A DNA stretch of 64,000 nt from Rickettsiales bacterium UBA2645 (lineage in GTDB: Bacteria; Pseudomonadota; Alphaproteobacteria; Rickettsiales; UBA1997): the NCBI GenBank assembly GCA_002359655.1, contig DENL01000031.1, positions 19,028 through 83,027 of the forward strand, in the 5' to 3' direction. Positions 17,262 to 29,361 of the stretch are shown in pieces; positions within the stretch are counted from its first letter, which is position 1; every line of letters starts with the position of its first letter. The position numbers were made by a program, and so were the translations under genes. The notes beneath the pieces were generated by a model. It had not been told where the DNA came from. It saw only the letters and a program-made list of their open reading frames with translations, and did no database searches.

Positions 17262-17387
17262 CTAGCCTTGTCTAGCTTTGAATCTTGGATTGGTTTTGTT
17301 GATTACATAAAGACGGCCTTTTCTGCGGACGATTTTGCAATCTTTGTGTCTTTTTTTTGCAGATTTTAGCGAGTTGTAAATTTTCAT
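17262..17387 (-). CDS. rpmJ: 50S ribosomal protein L36
   Basis: 41 residues beginning [20 protein letters not shown] and ending NPRFKARQG, the alphaproteobacterial long form with one cysteine and no zinc-binding CCHC set. An AAGGA Shine-Dalgarno stands 10 bases before the ATG at 17387, which decides the start; the longer open frame to 17501 adds non-conserved sequence. Confidence 0.93.
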   Translation of the reverse strand: MKIYNSLKSAKKRHKDCKIVRRKGRLYVINKTNPRFKARQG

Positions 17388-17506
17388 CTTACGATCCTTC
17401 TTGAATAATAATTTTAGGGATTTTTGAACTTGGAAACATTGGCGCTTGTCAGAGAGGCGGCGCAAATTAGTTTTGCTAAAACAAATTGTCAACCGCCTCA
17501 AATTTT

Positions 17507-18688
17507 TTATCTGTCTACTTCACCAAAAACAATATCTTGCGTTGAAATTACTGTAACAACATCAGCAAGCATATGTCCTTTAACCATAAACTCCAAACCT
17601 TGTAGGTGAGCAAAACCAGGAGCGCGCAATCTGCAACGATATGGTTTGTTGCCGCCTTCAGAAATTAAATAAACACCAAACTCGCCTTTTGGCGCCTCAA
17701 CTGCCGCATAAGCTTCGCCTTTTGGCACGTGATAGCCTTCGGTAAATAATTTGAAGTGGTTAATCAAAGCTTCCATCGAATGTTTCATTTCCGATCTTTT
17801 TGGCGGAGCAATTTTTTTATCGTCAGTTACGATTGAACCAGCAGGAATTTTTTCAACACATTGGTTGATCAATTTGATTGATTGGCGCATTTCCTCAACG
17901 CGAATCAAATAACGATCATAAGAATCACCATTTTTTCCAATTGGCACATCAAAGTCTAACTCATCGTAAATTTCATAAGGTTGGCTTTTACGTAGATCCC
18001 ATGCAATTCCAGAACCACGAACCATCGGGCCAGAAAATCCAAAATTCAAAGCTTGCTCTTTGGAAACAATTCCAATTTCTACCATACGCTGTTTGAAGAT
18101 GCGATTTTCTGTCAGAAGAGATTCTAAATCGTCAATTAACTTTGGGAAATTTTTAGCGAAGTCAGAAATTTCTTCAAGCAAGCCGTCTGGCAAATCTTGA
18201 TGAACTCCACCGGGACGAATATAAGCTGAGTGCATTCTTGAGCCAGAAACTTTTTCGTAAAATCCCATCATTTTCTCACGTTCCTCAAACAACCACAAAA
18301 GCGGAGTCATAGCACCAACATCAAGAGCTTGAGTTGTGATGGCCATTATGTGGTTTAAGATGCGAGTAATTTCAGAAAATAAAACCCGAATAAACTTAGC
18401 GCGGCGTGGAATTTCACAACCCAATAATTTTTCTACGACCAGAGCGTAAGCATGTTCTTGGCACATTGGCGAAACATAATCCAAACGATCAAAGTAAGGA
18501 ACGGCTTGCAAATAAGTTTTGTATTCGATCAATTTTTCAGTACCGCGATGCAATAAGCCGATGTGCGGATCAGCACGAGTAATTACCTCGCCATCCATTT
18601 CTAATATTAAGCGCAAAACTCCGTGAGCAGCTGGATGTTGTGGACCAAAGTTAATGGTTATGTTTTTGGTTTCTGTTTGAGAAGTCAT
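17507..18688 (-). CDS. nuoD: NADH-quinone oxidoreductase subunit D (complex I 49-kDa subunit)
   Basis: 393 residues of the peripheral-arm subunit that forms the quinone site with NuoB. Conserved blocks are [15 protein letters not shown] at the N-terminus, EMDGEVI, the histidine-bearing [40 protein letters not shown], and the ending [17 protein letters not shown]. The usual neighbours nuoC and nuoE are absent; ldcA lies upstream and rpmJ downstream, so the nuo operon has been broken up. nuoL is 27 kb away. Confidence 0.97.
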   Translation of the reverse strand: MTSQTETKNITINFGPQHPAAHGVLRLILEMDGEVITRADPHIGLLHRGTEKLIEYKTYLQAVPYFDRLDYVSPMCQEHAYALVVEKLLGCEIPRRAKFIRVLFSEITRILNHIMAITTQALDVGAMTPLLWLFEEREKMMGFYEKVSGSRMHSAYIRPGGVHQDLPDGLLEEISDFAKNFPKLIDDLESLLTENRIFKQRMVEIGIVSKEQALNFGFSGPMVRGSGIAWDLRKSQPYEIYDELDFDVPIGKNGDSYDRYLIRVEEMRQSIKLINQCVEKIPAGSIVTDDKKIAPPKRSEMKHSMEALINHFKLFTEGYHVPKGEAYAAVEAPKGEFGVYLISEGGNKPYRCRLRAPGFAHLQGLEFMVKGHMLADVVTVISTQDIVFGEVDR

Positions 18689-18777
18689 GTTTGATTATTT
18701 TTTATAAAAAGATGAGGCAGAGCTTTTTAAATTGAGCAGACGAAAAAACAAATAATTTTAAAAAGCAGAATTATCGC

Positions 18778-19719
18778 TTAGCGAATTTTTTGAATTAAAG
18801 CGTTCTCAATAATCTGAGAATCATGGCCCAAAAGCAAAGGCAGCATATCAGTTGCGTGACCTAAAGATTTTGATTTTTCTTGAAAAAGTGGAATTTTTAA
18901 ATTTGCTTCCTGCAATTTTTCAGCAAATTTTTTAATTGCCATTTCAATATTTTTAGCTTTTGGAGTTCCGTGCAGATTGGCTTGCAAGAAATTTCCTAGG
19001 ATAATTGCTTGCGGATATTTTTTCTGCTCAGAAATAATTTGTATTATTTGATAAAAATAACGATCCAGCCTTTCACCATCTTCGCCCTCATCTTCCAAAA
19101 ATAAAATTTTATTTTGCCAATCGATTTGATTTTTAGTACCAAATTGCGCTGCAATAACGCTAACACAGCCTCCAGTAATAAATGAACTAATGGTTTTTTT
19201 AGCAGAAATAAAGGGTTTTAAAGAATATTTTAGCTCAGCAGTTTTGTCAAAAATTAAATCGGTAATTGCTGTGATTGATTTTTTACTAACATGTCCAAGC
19301 GCAATCTGAGCAAGCATCGGAGCTACCACAACTTTCCAATTCCATTGCTCAATTAAAAAACTATTCAGCGCTGAAATATCAGAAAATCCGATGAAAATTT
19401 TTTGTTGTTTTGGCTTTTTTATTTTCGCTAAAAGTGGCAACAACTCAGCGGTGCCATAGCCTCCACGCGCGCACCAAATTATTTTTGAATTGGATTTAAC
19501 TGATTTTTTAAATTGCTCAAGACGCTTCACAGCTTTGAAAGATGGGAATTCGTGAGCGACAGATTTTTTTACTGTTGTTTCTTTTTCTAAAAAAATATTT
19601 GGCTGTAACTTGATTTTTTTCAAAAAATCTTTGATTTTTTTTACCTCATCCGAAGTGCCTGCAGTTCCAAGAAAAACCACGTCTACTACATCATCTTTTT
19701 TTAAGAATTTTAGATTCAT
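18778..19719 (-). CDS. ldcA: murein tetrapeptide LD-carboxypeptidase (S66 family)
   Basis: 313 residues. Releases the terminal D-alanine of murein tetrapeptides during recycling in the cytoplasm. The nucleophile region is FIGFSDISALNS (Ser in GFSD); WCARGGYGTAELLPLL precedes it; the catalytic glutamate lies in LFLEDEGEDGERLDRYFYQI; the catalytic histidine in SLGHATDMLPLLLG. All are in family order. It supports an organism that makes and recycles peptidoglycan, with murB, murG and murJ in the same window. Confidence 0.88.
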   Translation of the reverse strand: MNLKFLKKDDVVDVVFLGTAGTSDEVKKIKDFLKKIKLQPNIFLEKETTVKKSVAHEFPSFKAVKRLEQFKKSVKSNSKIIWCARGGYGTAELLPLLAKIKKPKQQKIFIGFSDISALNSFLIEQWNWKVVVAPMLAQIALGHVSKKSITAITDLIFDKTAELKYSLKPFISAKKTISSFITGGCVSVIAAQFGTKNQIDWQNKILFLEDEGEDGERLDRYFYQIIQIISEQKKYPQAIILGNFLQANLHGTPKAKNIEMAIKKFAEKLQEANLKIPLFQEKSKSLGHATDMLPLLLGHDSQIIENALIQKIR

Positions 19720-19803
19720 TTTATCTCAAGAATTTAGTTTACATTTAGCTGAACAAATTTGTATTTTGTTGGCGTAATTTCCAATTAAAAAATCTGTAAA
19801 AAA

Positions 19804-22364
<2,561 letters not shown>

Positions 22365-22385
22365 ATCAAGCTCTTGAAGCTCTAA

Positions 22386-23225
22386 ATGAAACAATATCTC
22401 AACACAAATCAATCAAGATCAAACTACAGCCTACAATACAATTTTAGTCTAATATTTAGAAAAATTGAGTTGGTGGTTTTTTGCTTTTTATGCGTAATTC
22501 TTTTAATCACCTCTAAACTTAACAAAGAATTTTCTGACAACATCTCAATGGGTTTTGTCTCCACATCTTTGCCAGTTGTAAAATTCGCGTCATTTCCCTT
22601 CAACGCCACAATCAATCTTTTAACTAATTTTGGCGAATTAGTTGATGCAAAAAAGGAAAACGAATCTCTTAAAGAAGAAAACGAAAAACTCAGAAATTTT
22701 TATATCAAATCCTTAAATATTAATCGCGAAAACAAAGAACTAAAAAACACTTTGCGCTTTGTCACAACTAAAAGCTCAAATTTTAAAGTCGCACGTATTA
22801 TAGGCAGATCAAACCAACTTTTTAATCAAACTTTATTTATCGATGCCGGCAAAGATCGCGGTATTAAAGAAGGTAGTATTGTGACTGGAAATCGCGGCGT
22901 TATTGGTAGAATTTCTCAAGTTGGCGAGAATAAATCACGCCTGATTTTAGTAACCGATGCCAGTTCGCGTATTCCTGTAATCGCTTCTAAATCAAGAGTG
23001 CGCGGCATTTTGTCTGGCAATAACAGTGCTTTGATGGAAATTTTATACTTACAAAAAAATCACAATATTCGTACTGGCGACTGGATTTTTACTTCTGGAG
23101 ATGGAGATACCTTGCCTCCTGGGCTTTTGATTGGCGTGGTCAAAAAGGTTGATACTTCTTATACTGCGGTTGAGATGGTAGAAAATATTAATAATTCCGA
23201 TATCGTCACAATTTTGGATTACTAA
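22386..23225 (+). CDS. mreC: rod-shape determining protein MreC
   Basis: 279 residues. Short cytoplasmic N-terminus, membrane helix near 28-43, a coiled coil (about 87-120, KKENESLKEENEKLRNFYIK) and the beta-rich periplasmic domain with GIKEGSIVTGNRGVIGRISQVG and TSGDGDTLPPGLLIGVVKKV. It lies 21 bases after mreB. No mreD follows; the next gene is convergent with three spacer bases. Confidence 0.93.
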   Translation: MKQYLNTNQSRSNYSLQYNFSLIFRKIELVVFCFLCVILLITSKLNKEFSDNISMGFVSTSLPVVKFASFPFNATINLLTNFGELVDAKKENESLKEENEKLRNFYIKSLNINRENKELKNTLRFVTTKSSNFKVARIIGRSNQLFNQTLFIDAGKDRGIKEGSIVTGNRGVIGRISQVGENKSRLILVTDASSRIPVIASKSRVRGILSGNNSALMEILYLQKNHNIRTGDWIFTSGDGDTLPPGLLIGVVKKVDTSYTAVEMVENINNSDIVTILDY

Positions 23226-23228
23226 TCG

Positions 23229-23828
23229 CTATTTTTTAGCACTAGCTATCTCGAATTTCTTGATCTCGTTAATCATAAAAGGAATTTGCGAAATTGTAAA
23301 AATTAGCGAGATTGGCATCATGCCAAAAACTTTGAACTGTACCCAAAAATCGGTCGAAAAATTTCGCCAAATAACTTCGTTTACGCAAGCAAGGAGAACA
23401 AAAAAACAGCCCCAACGCCAAGATAAAGTCAGCCAAGCTTTGTTGGATATTTGCACTTTTGAACCAAGTAAATTCGATAACCACAGTTTTTTGGCAAAGT
23501 AGCAATAAAATAAAATTGCCGCAAAAAGTAGGTTTATCACAGTTGGCTTCATCTTGATAAAAATTTCATCTCGCAGAATTATAGTTGCAGTTCCAAAAAT
23601 TCCTAAAATCAGACCAGAAAACAAAGCCATTTTAGCAATTTTTTTAGTTAAAATATAAGAGATAACTAAAGCGATCAGAGTGGCAATCATCAAAGCAATA
23701 GTTGCTGTAATCAATTGATTAGATCCGGCAGAGAATTTATAAAAAATAAAAAAAACTACTAAAGGAAAGTAATCACAGAAAAAACTAGCCCAAGACTCGC
23801 GCGAATTTTTTACAGTTTTTTTGGTCAT
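23229..23828 (-). CDS. yciB: YciB/IspZ-family inner-membrane septation protein
   Basis: 199 residues with five or six membrane helices. The family features are DYFPLVVFFIFYKF near residue 19, IFGTATIILRDEIFIKMKPTVINLLFA, and the C-terminal WRNFSTDFWVQFKVFGMMPI. The protein is an inner-membrane component linked to septation and envelope integrity. The gene overlaps nothing and starts one base after the stop of the upstream FKBP-like gene, so they form a pair. Confidence 0.9.
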   Translation of the reverse strand: MTKKTVKNSRESWASFFCDYFPLVVFFIFYKFSAGSNQLITATIALMIATLIALVISYILTKKIAKMALFSGLILGIFGTATIILRDEIFIKMKPTVINLLFAAILFYCYFAKKLWLSNLLGSKVQISNKAWLTLSWRWGCFFVLLACVNEVIWRNFSTDFWVQFKVFGMMPISLIFTISQIPFMINEIKKFEIASAKK

Positions 23829-23829
23829 T

Positions 23830-24429
23830 TTATTGGCAGTTTAAATTAGATTTTTCTGACTTAATTGGAGAAATTTCTTTTAAAATAATTTGATAAGTCA
23901 AAGCAGAATTATTTTCTGATAAAAATTTAGCAAGTGCTGCATCTTCTGTTTGAAAGCCTTGCGGGATTATAATATTTCTAACTCCGCCTCTTTTCATACC
24001 GATAATATTTTTTTCAATCAGCCATTCTTTTTTACTGCCAATCAAAAGCTTCAGATCGTTTTTTACTTCCAGAGTTTTGTTATTAGCAGCACTTAACATG
24101 ACAAAGGCATTAACTTCAGATCCGCAAACAACTTTTTTTTCTCCAGCACCCAAATCGATATCTTTTAATTCCAAAGACAATTGCGCAGAATCTTGACTTT
24201 TTTCTTTGTCACCTGATTGCTCTTTGGTTTTTGCATAGGAGCGCGCAGCGCTGACATTGCTGGCGATAAATTTTCCTTTTTGCTCCATCTCACCAAGATT
24301 TGTTTTTATTCTTTCGGCTGAAAGGCGATTTCCTAAACTTTGCGGATTTTGCTTATTATTGAATAATGCAAAGTAAATGATGGCTATTACGCCAACAATT
24401 TTTACCAAAGGATTTTGCAGGAGTTTCAT
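23830..24429 (-). CDS. membrane-anchored FKBP-like protein, divergent
   Basis: 199 residues: one N-terminal membrane helix (about 8-24), a polar linker, then a domain of about 110 residues. Its second half reads like an FKBP-type prolyl isomerase (IGSKKEWLIEKNIIGMKRGG, then RNIIIPQGFQ, a late LTYQIILKEI). The first half and usual active-site aromatic residues are hard to match, so it may lack activity and act only as a folding or binding domain. It faces the periplasm by topology. The neighbouring yciB and tsaC genes do not clarify its role. Confidence 0.6.
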   Translation of the reverse strand: MKLLQNPLVKIVGVIAIIYFALFNNKQNPQSLGNRLSAERIKTNLGEMEQKGKFIASNVSAARSYAKTKEQSGDKEKSQDSAQLSLELKDIDLGAGEKKVVCGSEVNAFVMLSAANNKTLEVKNDLKLLIGSKKEWLIEKNIIGMKRGGVRNIIIPQGFQTEDAALAKFLSENNSALTYQIILKEISPIKSEKSNLNCQ

Positions 24430-24434
24430 AAACT

Positions 24435-25061
24435 TCAGATGTTTGTGATTAATGATTCTAAAATGGCTCCGTGGCGAAGAATTTCAATTTTCTTGCCAGC
24501 AACTTTAACCACGGTGGAAATATTTTTTGGCGTCAAATTTCCGCCGTCAATGATTAAATCTAGATCAGAATTTACGAAATATTTTTCTACTTCTGTAGCT
24601 TTGGATGCAGGTTCTAATCCAGATGGATTTGCGCTGGTAACCGCCAAAACTCCATCAAAAGCTGCAATTAATTTTTTGACGAAATCGCAATCAACAATAC
24701 GAAATCCCAAAAAATTTTCTGCATCTAAATTTAAATTTTTGGCAATTTTTATCTTAGTTTGTGACTTTTGTTTTAAGACCAAAGTTAAACTTCCTGGCAG
24801 AAATTTTTTAGAAATTTTTTCAGCCGTTTCATCAAAATCAAAAATATCTTTAGCGGTTGCAATATCTTTCACAAATATTGCAATTGGTTTTTTTGGATCG
24901 CGTTTTTTTAAAAGATATAAAAGCTCAACAGCTTTTTCATTGCAGGCGTCAACCCCAATTCCGTAAACTGTGTCAGTTGCAAATGATATTGCCTTTCCCG
25001 ACCTTAAAAATTTACAGGCCAAATCGATTGATTGCGGATTATTTTGCGCGATTATTTTCAT
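24435..25061 (-). CDS. tsaC: threonylcarbamoyl-AMP synthase (TsaC/YrdC family)
   Basis: 208 residues, the short single-domain form. Makes threonylcarbamoyl-AMP for the t6A37 tRNA modification. Family motifs: ISFATDTVYGIGVDACNEKA with the nucleotide-binding KKRDPKKPIAIFV, LPGSLTLVLKQK, FRIVDCD, and VTSANPSGLEPA. Gap of four bases to rnhB upstream and five to the FKBP-like gene downstream, in one minus-strand run. Confidence 0.93.
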   Translation of the reverse strand: MKIIAQNNPQSIDLACKFLRSGKAISFATDTVYGIGVDACNEKAVELLYLLKKRDPKKPIAIFVKDIATAKDIFDFDETAEKISKKFLPGSLTLVLKQKSQTKIKIAKNLNLDAENFLGFRIVDCDFVKKLIAAFDGVLAVTSANPSGLEPASKATEVEKYFVNSDLDLIIDGGNLTPKNISTVVKVAGKKIEILRHGAILESLITNI

Positions 25062-25065
25062 CTTT

Positions 25066-25704
25066 TTATTTTTTAATTAGATCTTTTATTGGCTGAAAAG
25101 TTTGACGGTGAAATTTAGAAATTCCAAATTCAAAAATTTTCTCAATATGAAATTTAGTTGGATAGGCAGCATTTTTATCCCAAGAATATTGCGGAAATTC
25201 TTTGTGTAAATCACGCATTATCTTGTCGCGAGTTTCTTTGGCAATAATAGACGCAGCAGCAATTGATAAGCTTTTCTGATCACCCTTTATCACTGGTAAA
25301 ATTTTTTGAATTTGATTAGACGCCTCAAACGGAATAAAATTTCCATCGACCAAAATTGCTTGCGGAAAAATCTGATATTTCGAAATCAAATCTTGGTAGG
25401 CCAACTTCATGGCTAATTTTGTTGCTTGTAAAATGTTTATTTCATCAATTTTTTTAGCGTCGACCAGACCAATTCCGAAATATGATTTTTCTTTTAATTC
25501 TATAAAAATTTTTTGGCGTAACTTTGCGGTAAGTTTTTTTGAATCGTTAATTTCTTTGGGATAATTTTTACTATCAAGAATAACGCAAGATGCTACTACA
25601 GGACCAGCAAGTGGACCTCTTCCTGCTTCGTCAATTCCAGCAACAATCAAATCATTAAAGGAATTCTCAATTAAAAAATTGGGAAAAGTTTTCTGCTCTT
25701 GCAT
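25066..25704 (-). CDS. rnhB: ribonuclease HII
   Basis: 212 residues. Removes ribonucleotides from RNA/DNA hybrids. The catalytic acids lie in VAGIDEAGRGPLAGPVVAS near residue 16 and in AILVDGNFIPF, followed by KGDQKSLSIAAASIIAKETRD. It is first in a minus-strand series rnhB-tsaC-FKBP-like-yciB. Confidence 0.96.
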   Translation of the reverse strand: MQEQKTFPNFLIENSFNDLIVAGIDEAGRGPLAGPVVASCVILDSKNYPKEINDSKKLTAKLRQKIFIELKEKSYFGIGLVDAKKIDEINILQATKLAMKLAYQDLISKYQIFPQAILVDGNFIPFEASNQIQKILPVIKGDQKSLSIAAASIIAKETRDKIMRDLHKEFPQYSWDKNAAYPTKFHIEKIFEFGISKFHRQTFQPIKDLIKK

Positions 25705-25805
25705 TTAAGTAATATGTTAATTTTAATTACAAAAAATTTGTCTTGTTTCTGCTTTAGATTACACTGAATCCTTAAATTCAATCAACCTTTAAACAACTAA
25801 ACTTT

Positions 25806-26669
25806 ATGTCATTTTTAAATAAAAGCAGCTTTGGCAGCAAACCTTCTTTGGTTAAGCCAATTGCAATAATCATCGCGATTTTATTGGTAATCGGCGGCTC
25901 TTATACACTTCTTGGCAAAAAAAATAATTCAGCAGAAGCTAACAAAGAACAAGCTGCAGAAGCAGAAGTTCAACCAAGCGGCCTAGATAAAGGTAGCAAT
26001 ATTGACAACGTTGGAGATGTTGAAAAAGTTATCGCTAAATGGATCGAAGCCAATCCAAAAGCCATCATCGCTTCAGTCACTAATATGCAAAAGAAAGCTA
26101 TGGAACAACAAGCTCAAGATGCTCAAAAAAATATTTCTGGAAAAAAAGATGAAATATTCAACGATCCAAATTCTGCATCTTATGCACCAGCGGGTTTTGA
26201 TGTTACAATCGTTGAGTTCTTCGACTACTCTTGTGGCTATTGCAAAAAAGCTCAAAGTTCAGTTAGTGAGCTCCTAAAACAAGACAAGAAAGTTAAAATT
26301 ATTTACAAAGAATATCCAATTCTTGGTCAAGCTTCAGTTGATATGTCACAAGTTGCAGTAGCAGTTAATATTATCGATTCAGCTGGCTATAAAAAATTCC
26401 ACGATGCTTTGATGAAATCAAACGCACACAGCAAAGATGAAGCAATTAAAATTGCTAAATCTGTTGGTATCAACGGCGAAAAATTGGAAAAAACTTTGAA
26501 AAACGAGCAAGAAAAAATTGCAAAAATTCTGCAAGACAACTCAACTCTCGGCGCTTCAATTGGAATTACTGGAACACCAGGATTCATCATTGGTGAAGAA
26601 TTAATTCCAGGCGCTGTTGATGTCGCAACTCTAAAAGAAAAAATTGCTGCAATTAGAAGCAAAAAATAA
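25806..26669 (+). CDS. DsbA-family thiol-disulfide protein (COG1651 type)
   Basis: 287 residues. A membrane anchor near 19-40 is followed by a hydrophilic region with a short coiled coil (SVTNMQKKAMEQQAQDAQ) and the thioredoxin fold with redox site CGYC in FFDYSCGYCKKA (about residues 138-149). The cis-proline loop GTPGFIIGEELIPGA is preserved. CGYC and the KEYPILG block are typical of the 27-kDa outer-membrane-protein/DsbA-like group common in Rickettsiales and rhizobia. A terminator follows within nine bases, so it is transcribed alone. Confidence 0.88.
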   Translation: MSFLNKSSFGSKPSLVKPIAIIIAILLVIGGSYTLLGKKNNSAEANKEQAAEAEVQPSGLDKGSNIDNVGDVEKVIAKWIEANPKAIIASVTNMQKKAMEQQAQDAQKNISGKKDEIFNDPNSASYAPAGFDVTIVEFFDYSCGYCKKAQSSVSELLKQDKKVKIIYKEYPILGQASVDMSQVAVAVNIIDSAGYKKFHDALMKSNAHSKDEAIKIAKSVGINGEKLEKTLKNEQEKIAKILQDNSTLGASIGITGTPGFIIGEELIPGAVDVATLKEKIAAIRSKK

Positions 26670-26677
26670 TTTAAACG

Positions 26678-26708
26678 AGCCTGCGTCCTTCTAAAACGCA
26701 GGCTTTAA
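26678..26708 (+). terminator. probable terminator after the second DsbA-like gene
   Basis: A perfect 9-bp stem AGCCTGCGT/ACGCAGGCT with a 9-nt loop, followed by TTAAAG. The stem is strong but the T tract is poor, so termination efficiency is uncertain. Confidence 0.6.
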
Positions 26709-26732
26709 AGCTCTAAACGAGCACTTCTCTTA

Positions 26733-28019
26733 ATGATTAGCCACTCTCTTGATTTCTCTTCTCTCTCTGATCAACAAAAATCAGTAATTCAATCTTTCGA
26801 AGCTGGTAAAAATATTTTAGTTACTGGCGGTGCTGGTACTGGAAAATCTTATTTGCTCAGCTTCTTAAAAAGAAATTATCCGATTTCACGTCTTGAAATC
26901 ACTGCTAGCACTGGAATTGCCGCACTCAACGTTGGAGGATCAACAATTCACTCTTGGGCTGGAATTGGTCTGGCTAATCTGCCGGTTGAGAAAATTATTG
27001 AAAACATTTTTAGCGCTAAAGCAATTCGTGCCAGACGGCGCATTAAACAAGCTCGTGCTTTAGCAATTGATGAAATCTCAATGATTTCTGCTGAAGTTTT
27101 TGAAATTATAAACCGCGTTTTTCAAGCGGTACGCGAAAATAATTTGCCGATGGGAGGTATTCAAATCATTGCCTTTGGCGACTTTTTACAACTTCCACCA
27201 ATTACTCGCGACAATCAAAATTATGATTTTTGCTTTAATAGCAAAACTTGGAAAAACTTAGATTTTGAAGCTGTTGTTTTAGAGAAAGCTTTTCGTCAAA
27301 GTGACGCAGAATTTGTAAGAATTTTAAACAATTTACGCTTTGGCAAAATCAGCGCAGAAGATCGTGAAGTTCTAGAGTCACGCATTAAAGCCAAGGATGA
27401 AAATAAGATTATTCGTCCAACAATTCTGACTACGCACAATTATAAAGTGGAAAAAATTAACGAGTTAGAATTGCAAAAAATTCCACAACCAGAAGTGCAA
27501 TACAAAGCCAATTATAACGGCGCACCAGAAAAAATAGAATTTTTACGACGTAATTGTTTAGCACAAGAAACCTTGCGCCTCAAGGTTGGAGCTCAAGTTA
27601 TGATGATTAAAAATACTTATCAAAAAGATGGCATAATAAATGGATCTCTTGGCGTCATTAAAGACTTCTCTCAGAAAAAATCTTTTCCAATTGTTGAATT
27701 CGCCAATGGCAAAATAATTACCATTGGATCTGAAGAATGGCTGTTAGAAAAATTCAATGAAACTAGCAAAGAAATCAGTGTGGAAGCATCATTAAATCAA
27801 ATACCTTTGATTCTGGCTTGGGCAATTACAATTCACAAATCACAAGGCTTAACTCTGGATAAAATCTCTTGCGACTTATCTGAAACTTTTAGCCCAGGGC
27901 AAATCTACGTTGCACTTTCGAGAGCGCGCTCTTTGAGCGGTGTTTTTATTGAATCAATTAATTTTGATCGCCTGAATTCAAATGATGAAGCTGTTAAATT
28001 CTATCGCAATTTAGCCTAA
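26733..28019 (+). CDS. Pif1-like superfamily 1 DNA helicase
   Basis: 428 residues. Walker A VTGGAGTGKS (31-40), then TASTGIAALNVGGSTIHSWA (motif Ia region), Walker B LAIDEISMIS, motif III IAFGDFLQLPP, and the C-terminal TIHKSQGLTLDKI and YVALSRARSL of motifs V and VI. The order matches the PIF1/RecD-like AAA helicases found widely in bacteria, which unwind 5' to 3' and can resolve stalled structures. A remnant of a transporter gene follows directly, so this 3' boundary may be a rearrangement point. Confidence 0.88.
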   Translation: MISHSLDFSSLSDQQKSVIQSFEAGKNILVTGGAGTGKSYLLSFLKRNYPISRLEITASTGIAALNVGGSTIHSWAGIGLANLPVEKIIENIFSAKAIRARRRIKQARALAIDEISMISAEVFEIINRVFQAVRENNLPMGGIQIIAFGDFLQLPPITRDNQNYDFCFNSKTWKNLDFEAVVLEKAFRQSDAEFVRILNNLRFGKISAEDREVLESRIKAKDENKIIRPTILTTHNYKVEKINELELQKIPQPEVQYKANYNGAPEKIEFLRRNCLAQETLRLKVGAQVMMIKNTYQKDGIINGSLGVIKDFSQKKSFPIVEFANGKIITIGSEEWLLEKFNETSKEISVEASLNQIPLILAWAITIHKSQGLTLDKISCDLSETFSPGQIYVALSRARSLSGVFIESINFDRLNSNDEAVKFYRNLA

Positions 28020-28205
28020 ATGCCATTCTTCTGCAAATTATCCGACAACCCTCAAGGCGTTTATTACGCAATTATTTCTTATTTTGTTTTTGGCGAGATA
28101 ATCGATATTTGGGTTATTATCGGATCATTGGTAATTTTATGTGGCGTCATTATAGTAATACCAAAAAGACAAAGCAAAAGTCAGGTTCATGCTAAATTAC
28201 TTTAA
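28020..28205 (+). pseudogene. C-terminal remnant of an EamA/DMT-superfamily transporter
   Basis: The frame starts at the base after the helicase stop and encodes only 61 residues. The part YYAIISYFVFGEIIDIWVII and the following hydrophobic stretch ending PKRQSKSQ match the last membrane helices of EamA-type transporters (the FGE motif before the final helix). A complete transporter would need about 230 more residues upstream, which are occupied by the helicase gene. Its end overlaps the hemA start by 17 bases. It may be untranslated, or may serve only to carry ribosomes to hemA. Confidence 0.6.
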
Positions 28206-29361
28206 ACAAGCTATAGAAAAGCTAAAGAGCGAAAACCGCTATCGCGAATTTTTAGACATTTCGCGCCTTTGCGGAGAATTTCCTCACGCCATAAATAATC
28301 GCAACGGCAGAAAAATTGTTATTTGGTGCTCTAATGATTATTTAGGAATGGGTCAAAATAATGCTGCGATTACAGAATCTATCAAAGCTTTGAAGACTTA
28401 TGGCGTCGGCGCTGGCGGTACTCGTAATATTTCTGGTACTAATCATGAAGTAGTAAAATTAGAAAAAAAATTAGCCGAGCTGCATAGTAAAGAATCCGCT
28501 CTCACCTTCACTTCTGGTTACTCTGCCAACGATGCGACTATTCAAACTTTAGCAAAAATTATTCCTGATTTAGTTATTTTTTCTGATGCAAAAAACCATG
28601 CTTCAATAATTTCTGGCATCAGACATAGCGGACTTGAGAAAGAAATTTTCCGTCACAATGACATGTCGCATTTAGAAGAATTGCTCAAAAAATATCCGAC
28701 AAATCAACCAAAAATAATTATATTCGAATCAGTCTACTCAATGGATGGCGACTTTGGCAACATCGCTGAAATTATTAACTTAGCTAAAAAATATCAGGCT
28801 CTAACTTTTATTGACGAAGTTCACGGAGTCGGCATCTACGGCAAACATGGCGCTGGAGTTAGTCAAGAGCTTGGTCTTGGCGACCAGATCGACATCATTC
28901 AAGGCACTTTTGCCAAAGCGTTTGGAACGATTGGTGGCTATATCACAGCTAAATCTGAAATAATTGATGCTATACGCGGTTTGGCTTCTGGCTTTATTTT
29001 TAGCACTGCCATGCCACCAGTGATTGCCGCAGCAACTCTTAGTAATATTTCGTATTTACAAAATAGCTCAGTCGAGAGAGAGAAACTGCACCAAAATGTT
29101 TCTAATTTAAAAAATGAATTGAAAAAAATCGGCGTCAAAATTGTTGAAAATAACTCGCATATTATTTCGATAAAAGTTGGTGATGCTACAAGAGCCAAAG
29201 AGATTTCAGAGCGCCTGCTTGAAGAGTTTGATATCTACATTCAACATATCAACTATCCAACTGTTGCAAAAGGTGATGAGCGTTTACGTATTACAGCTAC
29301 ACCACTTCACAATGAGAAAATGATTCAAGATTTAGTTTTGGCTTTGGCAAAAATAATCTAA
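28189..29361 (+). CDS. hemA: 5-aminolevulinate synthase (C4 pathway)
   Basis: 390 residues; condenses glycine and succinyl-CoA with PLP, the entry to heme in alphaproteobacteria. The N-terminal [33 protein letters not shown], the [11 protein letters not shown] aspartate/histidine block, and the PLP lysine in [13 protein letters not shown] are present. The final [11 protein letters not shown] fits ALAS. Related AOA synthases such as BioF are less likely given the strong ALAS phrases and hemC and hemH elsewhere in the window. The 3' end overlaps the convergent ruvX by 30 bases. Confidence 0.93.
   Translation: MLNYFKQAIEKLKSENRYREFLDISRLCGEFPHAINNRNGRKIVIWCSNDYLGMGQNNAAITESIKALKTYGVGAGGTRNISGTNHEVVKLEKKLAELHSKESALTFTSGYSANDATIQTLAKIIPDLVIFSDAKNHASIISGIRHSGLEKEIFRHNDMSHLEELLKKYPTNQPKIIIFESVYSMDGDFGNIAEIINLAKKYQALTFIDEVHGVGIYGKHGAGVSQELGLGDQIDIIQGTFAKAFGTIGGYITAKSEIIDAIRGLASGFIFSTAMPPVIAAATLSNISYLQNSSVEREKLHQNVSNLKNELKKIGVKIVENNSHIISIKVGDATRAKEISERLLEEFDIYIQHINYPTVAKGDERLRITATPLHNEKMIQDLVLALAKII

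Noticed and set aside
24415..24966. Open frame of 183 codons on the plus strand
   Set aside because: It lies antisense to tsaC, whose protein has all family motifs; the plus-strand product shows no domain.
26002..26277. Plus-strand nested frame inside the second DsbA-like gene
   Set aside because: Lysine-rich out-of-frame translation; the in-frame gene has clear motifs including CGYC.
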